64,000 nucleotides of DNA from Edaphochlamys debaryana (taxonomy: Eukaryota; Chlorophyta; Chlorophyceae; Chlamydomonadales): the NCBI GenBank assembly GCA_016858145.1, contig JAEHOE010000235.1, forward strand, positions 26,036 through 90,035, in the 5' to 3' direction. Numbering within the stretch: position 1 is the stretch's first letter; every line of letters starts with the position of its first letter. The position numbers and the translations under genes are program-made. Shown here piece after piece: positions 11,918 through 22,194 of this stretch. The notes below the pieces were generated by a model that had not been told where the DNA came from, did no database searches, and saw only the letters and a list, made by a program, of their open reading frames with translations.

Positions 11918-12247
11918 TCAGGGCCGCTCCCCCGGCACGACCTTGACCCACCCATCCTCCAGCGTCCAGTGCCGGAAGTGCCGCATCCACGACTCGAGCT
12001 CCTGACCCCGCAGCATGTGCCTCGGCGGGCAAGCGGGCGAGCTGTAGCCGGGAGCGTGGGGGGATGGAGGGGGCAGGCTTCAGCAATATGTCCCTGGAAG
12101 TAAAGAGGAATGGAGGATGATGCGGCGGTGGCCTGAGCCTTGAGTTGTGCCCGCCAGCACCAACCCACATAGCTCCCTCGGAGCACAGAGCATTGGGCTC
12201 CCTCCCTCCCAAAGTCCCAATGCCTCCATCACGCTCCGCCCGCCTCG

Positions 12248-12297
<50 letters not shown>

Positions 12298-15200
12298 CCC
12301 CGCCCCCCCCCGCCCCGCCCCGCCCCGCCCCGCCCCGCCCCGCCCCGCCCCGCCCCGCCCCGCCCCGCCCCGCCCCGCCCCGCCCCGCCCCGCCCCGCCC
12401 CGCCCCGCCCCGCCCCGCCCCGCCCCGCCCCGCCCACCTCTTGAGCACGGTCAGTGGCATGCCCTCGGGGCACACGGCGGTGGTGAGGGCGACCAGGTCG
12501 TACAGCCGCTGCAGCGCCCGCGCCTCCTCGCGGGCCCACGTGCTGCCCCCCGCGGCCCTGAGCAGGCAGCAGTCCACGGGGCCTGAGCCGGCGCCCCCCG
12601 GCGGCACCAACTTGAACCAGGGGCTGAAGCGGCGGAGGTAGACCAGGAGGGACGTGGGCTGCTGGGTGGGGTCCGCAATGGACCTGGGGACGCCCAGCGA
12701 GCTCCTGCGGGCGAGCAACGGATGCAGCGAGGGCGGGGCGGCGAGAAGGGTGTAGAAGAGAATCAACAAAATAGAACAACATGGACACAGGCGAGCCCCT
12801 GGCCCTCGACGCCCAGAGATGGTGGACGGTAGACTCCATACACCCCTCGGACAGGCGGTGGAGGCACAGCGGTGGCGGCCTGGGTGCGGTCGCGGCACAA
12901 ATATCCATGTGTTACCCGTAGGCACGTTACCCAAGCCACGCGCCTGCGGATCTGCTGGTACGTCGCCTGGGTGCTGGACTGGGTCCGCAGGAAGCGCAGC
13001 ACCCGCTCCGCCCAGGCCACCGCCGCCCACGGTAGCTCCCTCACCACCGCCTCGGCCTGGGCGGCCAAGGCAGCCGCACGCCTGCTCAGGCCTAAGCGGC
13101 CGCCGCCGTTGGCGCCGCCGGGGCCCTGCCCGCTGCGCCCCGCCTGCTGGCGTGGGCTCCAGTCCCCGTGCGCCTCCTCGCCGTCGACGTCACTGCCGCT
13201 GTCCACACCCGCATCGCTGTCCAGGGTCCCTTCAGAGCCCTGCTGTCCTTCGGCCTCGCGCTCCTCGGATCGCAGCAGGTCCCCAGACCACCTGCCTGGA
13301 GGTGGCGAACCCGGCGTGACCGCCGGCGGGGAGGCTCGCAGCGGCTGCCAGGGGGCCGCCCACGGGCGCAGTGGCTGGGACAGCGGAGTGGGAGGGGCAT
13401 GGCTCTCCCGAGCGTCGTGAATGCGGAGAGCTGCTGAGCCCAGCCCCGAGTGGGGTGGCGAGTCAGGGCCCCTTCCGAGGATGTCCGCCACCCCCAAGCC
13501 GTTATGCGGCGACATGGGCATATGGCCCGGCGAGATGGGCGCGTAGGCGGGCGAGTACGGCGAGCACTGCGGGGTGTCGTGAAGCGGTGAGAAGCCATCC
13601 GGCCCAGGAGACCACGGCCACCAGGGCGCTGGCGCCATTGCTGGGCCCACAGCCGCACCCGCACACGGAGCCGGAGGCGGAGGCGGGGGCACAGCTGCGA
13701 GCGCGGGCGCAGCCGCAGCAGGAGTTCCCGCAGCTTGCGCGGGCCCGGCTGCAGGCTGTGGTCCGGGTTCGTGCGTCCGTGCAGGCGCAAGGGCAGTGGC
13801 AGGGGCTTCCGCCGCCAGTCCCGCCGGTTCCAAAATACGGTCGTTAGCAGCTCCACCTGTGCCGGCGGCGGCGGGCTCGAGGGCTTTGGCTAGCGGAGGG
13901 GCCGCCCGACCCTGCTCCCCCAGGCCCGCGGCATTTGCGGAGCGCTTGCTGCCCGCCCCAAAGCCGAGCTCAGCGCCGGTTGCCGGCACTGAGACTTGTT
14001 GCTCCAGGGGCCGTGCACTCGCTGCCCCATCTGCCGCCGCGCCACTCGCCGCCGCCGCCGCATCACCCGCTCGGCGCGCGGACCATGCCTGTGGCGCGAG
14101 GTGGCCCGCACCATGCGCTTGCAGCCCAGGCCCAGGCCCAGGCCCGGGCGCAGGCCCAGGCCTGTGCACGGCTATCACGGGCTCGCCCCAGCCTGGCAGC
14201 TGCGCAGCCAGCGGCCAGATCACCGGTGGCGCCGCCGCGGCCGCCGCCACGCGCGCCTGCTTGTCAGAGGCCACTGCGTCCGGGTGGCGCTGCACGTGGC
14301 CCCAGCGGAACTCCTCATGCGACCAGGGCATGCGGGGCGGCTGGTAGGCGGCCTGTGCGGAGACGGAGGTCAAGCGCGCCCCCGGCTCCCTGGCGTGGTC
14401 GTCGATACCCTGCATGGGCTCCGGACCGCCTGCCGCAGCCGTCACCGCCACCATTGGCGCGTCTGCAGCTGCGACCGGCGCTGGCGCGTCTGCAGCCGCT
14501 GCCGTTGCAGGGGCATGTGCTGCGGCCGCCGCCGGGGCTTGTGCAGCGCCCGCTGCCGCAAGTGGCGCGTCGGAGGCGGCGGCGGCGGTGGCGAGGGCAG
14601 GGGCCTCGGCAGCTGGTCTGTTGGGCAACGGCTGTGCCGCGGCTTGGGAGCCGCTAGGGACATGCTGCTCCTCCGTCTGTGTCTCCGACGAAGGGACCGG
14701 GGCCGCGGGCAGCTCTTGCACCTGCGCCCCATGCCTCGCCTGCACCCTGGCCACGGCTGAGAGATCGTTACCCATAGCGGCCGCACGGACGCTGCTGGGG
14801 CCGGGGGCGAGCGCAGCGTCTGCAGCCGCGGTCTGGGAACGGACTGCAGCCGGCGGCTGTAAGGCAGGGCCGCTGATGAGGGCGGCGGCTGGGGCTGGGG
14901 CCCGCCCCGCGGCAGGGGCTGAAGCAATGGCCGCGGCCGGGCCTAGGGACGGTGGCCGCTGCGCCTGCTCCTGGTCCGGCTGCGGGCCTGCCTTTGGAGG
15001 GACCTCGGCGCCCCCCGGGAGCTCACGCGCTGGCAGCGGCTGCCGTGGCAGCAAGGACGCAGGTGCCGGGCCGTGGCCCGGTGGCGTGAGCAGCGGTCGC
15101 CGGGGCTGGGGCGGCTCATTGCCTGTCGTGCCCTTCGCATGGCTCGGGGCTGCGGGGGACTCAAGCTCCCCCGCATCCGCCGGTTCCCGGCGTCGCCTGG

Positions 15201-17380
15201 GGTTGGGAGCGACGGGCGCCGCCTGAGGCCCCGCAGCCGCCTTGAGAGGCGTGTTGAGGCCCGGCTGAGTGGTTGGCGCCCCAGCGGTGTGCTGGGCGAT
15301 AGGCTGGGTCGGAACGTCCGGCCGAGCGCGCTTGCGCGGTGGCTGGGTTGTGGTGGTGGCCGCGGCTCCGTGAGCGGGAGCAGCAAGGGCCAGCCCGGCC
15401 GGAGCAGCCGGAGCGGCAGCAGCAGGTGCCGCCGCCACAGCGAGGACGCTCGCACTCGTGTGGGCATCGGCCGCCGCTGGTGCTGCCGCGGCGGCCGGAA
15501 CGTGCCCCAGTGCGTGCGCATGGGCCGCAGCGGACAGCTGCACCCTCGGGGCCTGCAGGCTGCCGCCTCCTGGTGCTCCAGCTGGCGCCGTACACACAGT
15601 CTGCGCGCCAGGGCCTGGCGTGGGCCCGGCTGTGGTTGCGCTGGGCCCGGCTGGGGCCGTCGTGGGCCTGGTGCGGGCCAGTGCGGCACGCTTGACGACG
15701 GCGCCCCCGCGTGCGGCGCGCAGGGACCTGGCCGCAGCCGCCGCTGCAGCGGGGGCGGAGGCCACTCGCACATGCGCCGCTGCACGTTGGAGGGGCTGCT
15801 GACGGGCTCGGCCCGCGGCAGCCCTCCTCAGCCCTGGCACCGCCGCTCTCACTGGCACACGGCCAGACCCACGGCGCGAAGGGACCGCCCCAGCTGCCGC
15901 CGCTGCCGCTGTTGTGTTGGGCCCAGAGGCTGCGTTGCCAGCTCCAGCCGTCGCAGCCTGCTCGGCAGGTGCGGCCAACGTGCTTTGGCCCCCAGCCGTA
16001 GCCGCGGCGGATGGCCCGGCAGCGCCCGAGGCAACCGCTGCCGCCGCCCTCCGAAGCGCCTGGATGGCGTCCGCTGTGGTGAAGGGCAGGAGCTGCGAGG
16101 CGTGCTCCCGCCACTGCTCATCGCTGATGCGGGCGCGAACCTGCAGGTCGGGGCTTGCGGCGGGGGAGGCCAAGAGGGGCTTTAGCGACAGCGGGCCCCC
16201 ACAACTCTATAGGTCCAACTCTCGAGCCCAACGCAAAGGTCCTTCAAAGCTCCCTCGTAATGACACCTCGCACTGCCCCAAGGCCCCCAGACCCCCTTGC
16301 TTTGACAAGCTGCACGCGCCTGCACGACCGCCCCTGCCAAACCCACCCACCTGCAGCACCTCGTACAGCCGCTCCCTCAGGGCGTCATCCCCCGGCCCCT
16401 CGGGCCTCGCCAGCTGCCGGGGCCGCAGGAAGCTGCGTCCCGGAAGCGCCTGGGAGGGCCCAGCGCCGTCCTGCGCGGCCCTGCTTGGGGGAAGACCCGG
16501 GTCTGAGGTGCGCTGCTGTTGCTGTGCCTGCCGGGCCGAGGGCTGGGAGGCCGCGTGCGCTGCGATGGCCTCAGAGGCCAGCCGCAGCTCCAGCAGTCGC
16601 TGAAGAGTGAAGCGGACCTGCAGCGACAGGGCATAGCACGACGTGGGTAGCCGGATAGACGCTGGCGAACGCGATCCAGTCACAGAGACTTGCCCTTCCA
16701 TGCTTTTACGACAGACGTGGACAGGGCAGGGCTAGAGAGGCTGCCACGCCCCACACACCTCTGCGCACGTCCAGTGGCGCAGGCTGCCCCGCAGCAGGTG
16801 GCCCGCCGCCTCCACACACGCCTGGCGCCACTGCGCGTCCGTGGGCTCCTCTTCGAGCACGGAGGCCAGAGGGAGGGAGCAGGACACGCCGCGCGGGCCC
16901 TCCACGCAGACAGTGTCTCCATCTGGGATGAAAGGGAAGGAAACGAAGTGCGCAGCGTTCAGCCCTTGGCTTGCGCGTAGCGTCAGCGCCCCGGCCCTAG
17001 TGGGGCACGATGGCCGGCACGAACCCACGCCCCACGCCGACAGCCCCAACGCGGCGGGATCCCGACTTTGAGGTCGGCAACCCCCTGAAGGATGTGCCCT
17101 CAGCCTAAAACCTCTCACCTAATGCCAGGAGCCGGCGCACCACCACGCTCCCGCCGGGCAGCTCGCAGCACACGATGGCGCCCCGCAGCGCTGCCGCGCC
17201 ATACGGGAGGCCCAGCTGCTCAAGCCTCAAGCAGGCAGCATGGAGATTGACCAGCTGGCTCCTTGTGAGCTTGATTGGCCCGAACAGCGATTCCCATGGA
17301 AAGAGCCCTGCGTGAAGCCGGCGCCGCTTGAGGCGGTCGTCTGAGTTTCCAGCACCTTGTGCGTCAACCATCAGGACCAT
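11918..17380 (-). CDS. Gene B: 1,426-aa paralogue of gene A
   Basis: Exons 17380-17119, 16922-16759, 16617-16351, 16140-12944, 12704-12438, 12041-11918 (TGA); 4,281 nt, all phases as in gene A. Exons 1-3 and their introns are nearly identical to A, and so are the first part of exon 4 and the upstream region, so the duplication or conversion is recent. The Ala/Pro-rich middle is about 650 residues shorter. It has one FQPP-type module (here YQPPRMPWSHEEFRW, near 14290-14430) and an Asp/Ser/Glu patch (DSDAGVDSGSDVDGEE) before the C-terminal region. That region keeps RVLRFLRTQ, YQQIRR, SLGVPRSIADP, LLVYLRRFSPWFKLV, CPPRHMLRGQELESWMRHF and WVKVVPGERP. The exon 4 donor is again GCGCGT. The intron between the last two exons contains a large GGGGC expansion. 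Function unknown; probably the same as A. Confidence 0.82.
12248..12434 (-). repeat. 49-base homopolymer plus about 25 GGGGC repeats in the last intron of gene B
   Basis: The plus strand has 49 consecutive C (12248-12296), then a second C run and about 25 units of CCCCG. On the transcribed strand this is poly-G and (GGGGC)n, a strong G-quadruplex former. The same intron in the downstream pseudogene (19694-19710) has only about three units, so this is a copy-specific expansion. Length errors in sequencing are possible here. Confidence 0.9.
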
Positions 17381-17760
17381 CCACACTGTCGCGGAGGCAG
17401 ACTTCGGGAAGCCATGATTACGACGGGCTGCCGATTGGACGCGGTTTGGACTCTGAGTTGGTTGTACTGATTTTTATGTTTTGCTAACTCTAGCGATTAT
17501 GAAGGTGTATGTGGCATCTGTGCCGACGTCTCCCCGCTCCTGCCCCACACCCAGGGCACGGACCCGACCCTCCCCGGGCCCCGGGCCCCGGGGTACCCCC
17601 TCCCCAGGCCTTGCCACGCTCCGCAACATTTCTCACGCGCCCCCCTGCACGCTGCCTCTGAGTCCTTGCCTTATAACTTTCTCGGAAAGCGACCAAGTGA
17701 CTCAGCGTATCTGCTCCCCAAAGAGACATCTTGACGGCTCGCCCGTGCGGGCACATCTCC
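17381..17760 (-). promoter_or_regulatory. Upstream region of gene B, duplicate of gene A upstream region
   Basis: This stretch is nearly identical to 11154-11520. The AT-rich island is kept, but the TATA motif is changed to CATAAA at 17473-17478. No gene is visible. Confidence 0.55.
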
Positions 17761-19012
17761 ACCCCACAGCGTCAGGCCACAGGCTACGAGGGAGCGTGGC
17801 CGGGGAGTTGTACGGGCGTAGGGCGGGGCCCGTGTTGCGGGCAGCCGGGGATCAGCGGGTACAGCAGGGCTCCGTCGCCCACAGCCCGCCTTGTCCTTGT
17901 TCTCTTGTTGCTAGCCCTTACGTTTGCTGTCCTCTTGTGTTGGATGCAGGGCAGTTTTATGTTCCGGTTTATCGACGCATCACCAATGGGACGGCTGTCA
18001 TCACTGGGGAGCTCAGCGGAGCCCGGATACGCAGCAAACAGGACGAAGCCTCGCCGCCGCTGCCCCATCACCGACAGCCCGGCCCTCGCCTCCGTGCCTG
18101 GCGCCCAGCCCGTCGTCCCCACCCGGCCATCCCTCGGGCCCCAGCCCTCCCGCCCTCCCGTGCCTGTGCCTGCGGCTCTGCCGCCCTCCCCCGACCGACG
18201 CGCTCAGCCAACGCCTCAGGTCCCACCCTCAGCGGCACACGCCTCGCACGTCCCTGTCGCGTGGCACGCTCGCACGGCTTCTTCACCGTCGCCAGCCACC
18301 AGCTCCAGCCGCAAGGCCAGCGCGTCCAGCCCTCCGCAGCTCCGTGAACGCAGTATCGACCGGTCGGTGCGGCCAGCGTCTACGAGCGCAGCTGCCTCAG
18401 ACTACGCTACTTCCCACTTCCCACCCACGTGACGCTCTTCGTCTCCCAGCCGCCGGCTCCCCGCTCCCGCTGGTTTCCTCCCGGGCCTCGTATTGCCCTA
18501 GGTCCCAAAACTACCTTTCTCCTGCCGCTTCACTCCTAGACGCACGGGTTTTGGGAACGGGTATCTTCCTGGTGGCATCTTCCGCCTCGTACGTCAGTAT
18601 GGAGCTCAGTCTTCAAGCAGCATTCCGCAGCCGGCTTCTTTCCCCCAGCTCGCATTTGCACACACCGCACTTTAACGCTCGACTAGCCCCTGTAGCTGAC
18701 TCGTCGTCTTCGTCTACGCCACCTGCAGGTGCGCGCTCGCGCATGATGACCATAGACGACCGGCACGCTTCACGGCTGGGGGCTTCTTCAAGCGGCTCAG
18801 GAAAGTGCTATTCGCGCCTGTCTCCCATAGGACCTGTATCAGCCTGCTAGACGTATCCGGCACAGCTCTACACCGTCAACAGCAACAGCAAGCCGGTTAC
18901 TCTAGCGTAGCCGTTCTCAGCCGCACCCCCGACTACATCTGCTGCGCATACCGCTCCGTGTAGTGCTAGATAGCCCTGTTGCTAGTGCACTGTATGGAGG
19001 CTATGCCCCCCG
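17761..19012. mobile_element. 1.25-kb insertion between the two halves of the family spacer
   Basis: Comparison with the A-B spacer shows extra DNA here. The 13-mer ACCCCACAGCGTC stands at 17761-17773 and again at 19013-19025, flanking the extra segment. The uninterrupted spacer has a short related tandem (11540-11560), so the duplication could also come from slippage. I see no convincing gene, terminal inverted repeat or long terminal repeat inside. It is less GC-biased than its surroundings. It may be a non-autonomous element, but the class is not recognised. Confidence 0.5.
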
Positions 19013-19089
19013 ACCCCACAGCGTCCCACCTCCGTGTAAGCAGCTGAACGCCATCACATTGCTGCGGAACGTCGGACACGCACTGGCGC

Positions 19090-19094
19090 TTACA
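19090..19094 (-). terminator. Family poly(A) signal TGTAA after the pseudogene
   Basis: The minus strand reads TGTAA about 285 bases after the conserved last exon at 19377, as in gene B. Confidence 0.5.
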
Positions 19095-19376
19095 ATATCA
19101 GCTGATAGGGAACATGGACTGCATGAATCGGCCAGCTCAACGGTCGAACCCGCCCCAGGACGGCCCCAAAGCCAACGGCCTTCCGTTGGCAGGCCAGCGT
19201 CCTGCGCTTGTCTTAGGGAGACCGCAGCCCGCTCTGTCCACCCCAGCCGGGGACTCCGATGCCTCCCCAACCCAAGTCGGCCCGAGCTGTTGTCGCCGGG
19301 TCCGAACACACTTTCCATCACCACACATCAACGGTAGTACATGCAAGGTTGTGGGCCCCGCCGCTGGCCGCTCCTT

Positions 19377-21860
19377 TCAGGGCCGCTCCCCCGCCACGAC
19401 CTTGACCCACCCATCCTCAAGGGTCCAATGCCGGAAGTACCGCATCCAGGACTCGAGCTCCTGGCCCCGCAGCATGTGCCTCGGCGGGCAGGCGGGCGAG
19501 CTGCAGCCGGGAGCGTGGGGGGATGGAGGGGGCAGGCTTCAGCATCATGTCCTTGGAAGTAAAGAGGAGTGGAGGATGATGCGGCGGTGGCCTGAGCCTT
19601 GAGTTGCGCCCGCCAGCACCAACCCACATAGCTCCCTCGGAGCACAGAGCATTGGGCTCCCTCCCTCCCAAAGCCTCCATCACGCTCCGCCCGCCCCGCC
19701 CCGCCCCGCCCACCTCTTGAGCACGGTCAGTGGCATGCCCTCGGGGCACACGGCGGTGGTGAGGGCGACCAGGTCGTACAGCCGCTGCAGCGCCCGCGCC
19801 TCCTCGCGGGCCCACGTGCTGCCCCCCGCGGCCCTGAGCAGGCAGCAGTCCACGGGGCCTGAGCCGGCGCCCCCCGGCGGCACCAACTTGAACCAGGGGC
19901 TGAAGCGGCGTAGGTAGGCCAGGAGGGCCGTGGGCTGCTGGGTGGGGTCCGCAATGGACCTGGGGACGCCCAGCGAGCTCCTGCGGGCGATGAACAACCA
20001 CGGCCGGGGGGGGTGAGGAGGAGGCTACTGAGAAGCTTCTAGGCACTGCGGGACTGAGCAACATGGTCAGGGACCAGAGTCGGCCCTTGACAGGCAGACG
20101 GTACATGGCTCGGCCCAACGGTAGACGCCCGGGTGCAGCCGGTACAGTCGTGTCACCCAGCGTAGGAAACCTCTGCGGGCGCTGGCAGGCCCAGGTGCGG
20201 CCGGTAAGCCCAGGCTCCAGGCCACGCGCCTGCGGATCTGCTGGTAGGTCGCCTGGGTCATGGGCTGGGTCTCTGGGTCACTGCGGTCTCGGCCTGGGCG
20301 GCCAGAGCGGCTGCACGCCTGCTTAGGCCTGAGCCGCGGCCCCCGTTAGCGCTGCCAAGCTGTGGCCCGCTGGGCCCCGCCTGCTGACGCAGGCTCCGCG
20401 GGCTTCCGCGCCCCCCCTCCCGGTCGCCCTCGCCCTCGCCGTCGCTGCCGCTGTCCACACCCGCATCGCTGTCCAGGGTCCCTTGGCCGGCTTGCGGCAG
20501 GGTCCCAGGCGGCAGCCCCCACGTCCAAGCCGCCGGCTGCGCTAGCTGTGCCAAGGCCGAGGGACCCGCAGTGCGGCACCGCCTGCCGGCCCCACACCCG
20601 GCGAGTAGGGCGGCGTATACGGGCCCCTCGCGAGGGTGCCTGCCGCCCCGAGGCCGTTGCGTGGCGCGCAAGGCGGGTAGCTCAGCGAGGTGGGTGAGAA
20701 GGCGGGCGAGTACGGCGTAAGGAGAATACCTCGCACCGGCGTGGCTCCGTCTGGTCCCGGCGACCCGGGTGCGGGCAAGTGAAGCCCTGTGGGCCCAGGC
20801 GGTCCTTGAGCCGGAGCCAGGGGCACAGCTGCGAGCGTGGTTGCAGCCCTGGCAGTGGCGACCGCGTGCGTAGGCCCGACGGCGGGGCCTGGTCCCGGCG
20901 TGTGCGTCTGGGCAGGCGCAGCGGCAGGCGCCGCCGTGCGCTGGGGGGCAGGGGCTGCCGCCGCCGGTCCCGCGGAAGGGCCGGCAGCAGCTCCGCCCGC
21001 GACGGCGGCGGCGGGCACGGCTGTCATGGGCCCACCAGGCCCAGGCCCAGGCCCAGGCCCAGGCCCAGGTCTGTGCACGGCTATCATGGGTTCGCCCCAG
21101 CCCGGCAGCTGCGCAGCCAGCGGCCAGATCACCGGTGGCGCCGCCACCGCCGCCGCCGCCGCCGCCACGCGCGCCTGCTTGTTGTAGGCCACGACGTCCG
21201 GGTGGCGCTGCATGCGGCCCGAGCGGAACTCCTCATGCGACCAGGGCATGCGGGGCGGCTGGTAGGCAGCCTGCGCGGAGACGGAGGTCAAGCGCGCCCC
21301 CGGCTCCCCGGCGTGGTCATGGATACCCTGCATGGGCTCCGGACCGCCCGCCGCAGCAGTCACATCTGCCATTGCTGGCGCCTTGGTCGCCGCTGGCGCG
21401 TCTGCAGCTGACGCCGTTGCAGGGGCATGTGCTGCCGCCGCCGCCGCCGGGGGTTGTGCAGCGGCCGCTGCCGCCAATGGCGCGTTGGCCGCCCCCTCCG
21501 CCGCCGCTGGTGCATGCGCAGCCGCCGTCAGCTGGGCGCTTGCAGCCGTCGCAGAAGGCAGCGGCACGGCAGCGGCCGGGGGCGGCCCGGTGAGCTGTGC
21601 GTGCGCTGGCGGCGTGCCCCAATGGCGCCGTGGCCCGCTGGCCGCGGCCGCCACCGCTGCCTCGTTCCGGACAGATGAGGCGGCCGCGGTAAGTGCCAAC
21701 TGCAAACCCCCTGGCGGCGGCGGCGGGGGCAGGGGCGCGGGCGGGGCTGCAGCAATGGGGCCGGCCGTCAGCGCTTGCTCCGCCTGCACCGCCTCCGCGG
21801 CCTCCGCAGGCCGCTGGGGCTGAGTCTACGTCCGCTGCGCCTGCAGAGGCCGCCTCCTTG
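19377..21860 (-). pseudogene. Decayed C-terminal part of another copy of the gene A/B family
   Basis: Exon 5 (19980-19714) and exon 6 (19500-19377) equivalents are intact, with the same lengths and splice sites as in gene B. The exon 4 equivalent is broken. An open stretch 21822-20542 matches the middle of A and B (RRHWGTP, YQPPRMPWSHEEF, PYSPAFSP). The frame then shifts near 20560, continuing at 20671-20258 (GTLDSDAGVDSGSD, GLSRRAAALAAQAE). The helix that precedes YQQIRR in A and B (about 22 residues) is deleted, leaving an in-frame TGA. A TAG also closes the frame near 21823. It lies directly downstream of gene C and could be the severed 3' end of C or of a lost fourth copy. Extra introns that skip the lesions cannot be excluded. 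Confidence 0.65.
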
Positions 21861-22194
21861 GCCCTGGCGAGCTGCCCTGGCTTTGATGTCGCAGACCGCG
21901 AAACTGCCTGCGCTTGTGGCCCTGTACCCGGCTACCCCTACCCCGTCCCTGCACCTGCTGAAGCGGCGTGCGCACTGCCTCCCAAGGCGCAGCCTGAGCC
22001 TGAGCAGCAGCGCTCGGCGTCCGGTAGTCAGGCGCCTGCCGCGCCAGAGCCGGCGCCGATGATACTTGCTGCTCCACCGCTGAGCTCATAGTGACCCCCG
22101 CGAGTGCCTCAGCTCGCTCTGCCACGTGCCCCTGACCACCCATGAGGCCCGGTACCGGCCCCCGCCCCTCGACCCGCGGCAGAGGAGCCGCGGC
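21861..22194. other. Gap between gene C stop and the family pseudogene
   Basis: No frame continues across this stretch. If C and the pseudogene were one gene, an intron would have to lie here, but the only phase-compatible donor I see (GTCTGA at 22200) is poor. No TGTAA on the minus strand was found. Confidence 0.4.

Noticed and set aside
11187..12005. 272-codon plus-strand ORF across the A-B spacer
   Set aside because: It covers the promoter of A and the 3' UTR and last exon of B on the other strand, and has no recognisable domain.
11918..17380. OST-HTH/LOTUS domain call for the C-terminus of genes A and B
   Set aside because: The helix pattern is only vaguely similar and the characteristic residues are not visible.
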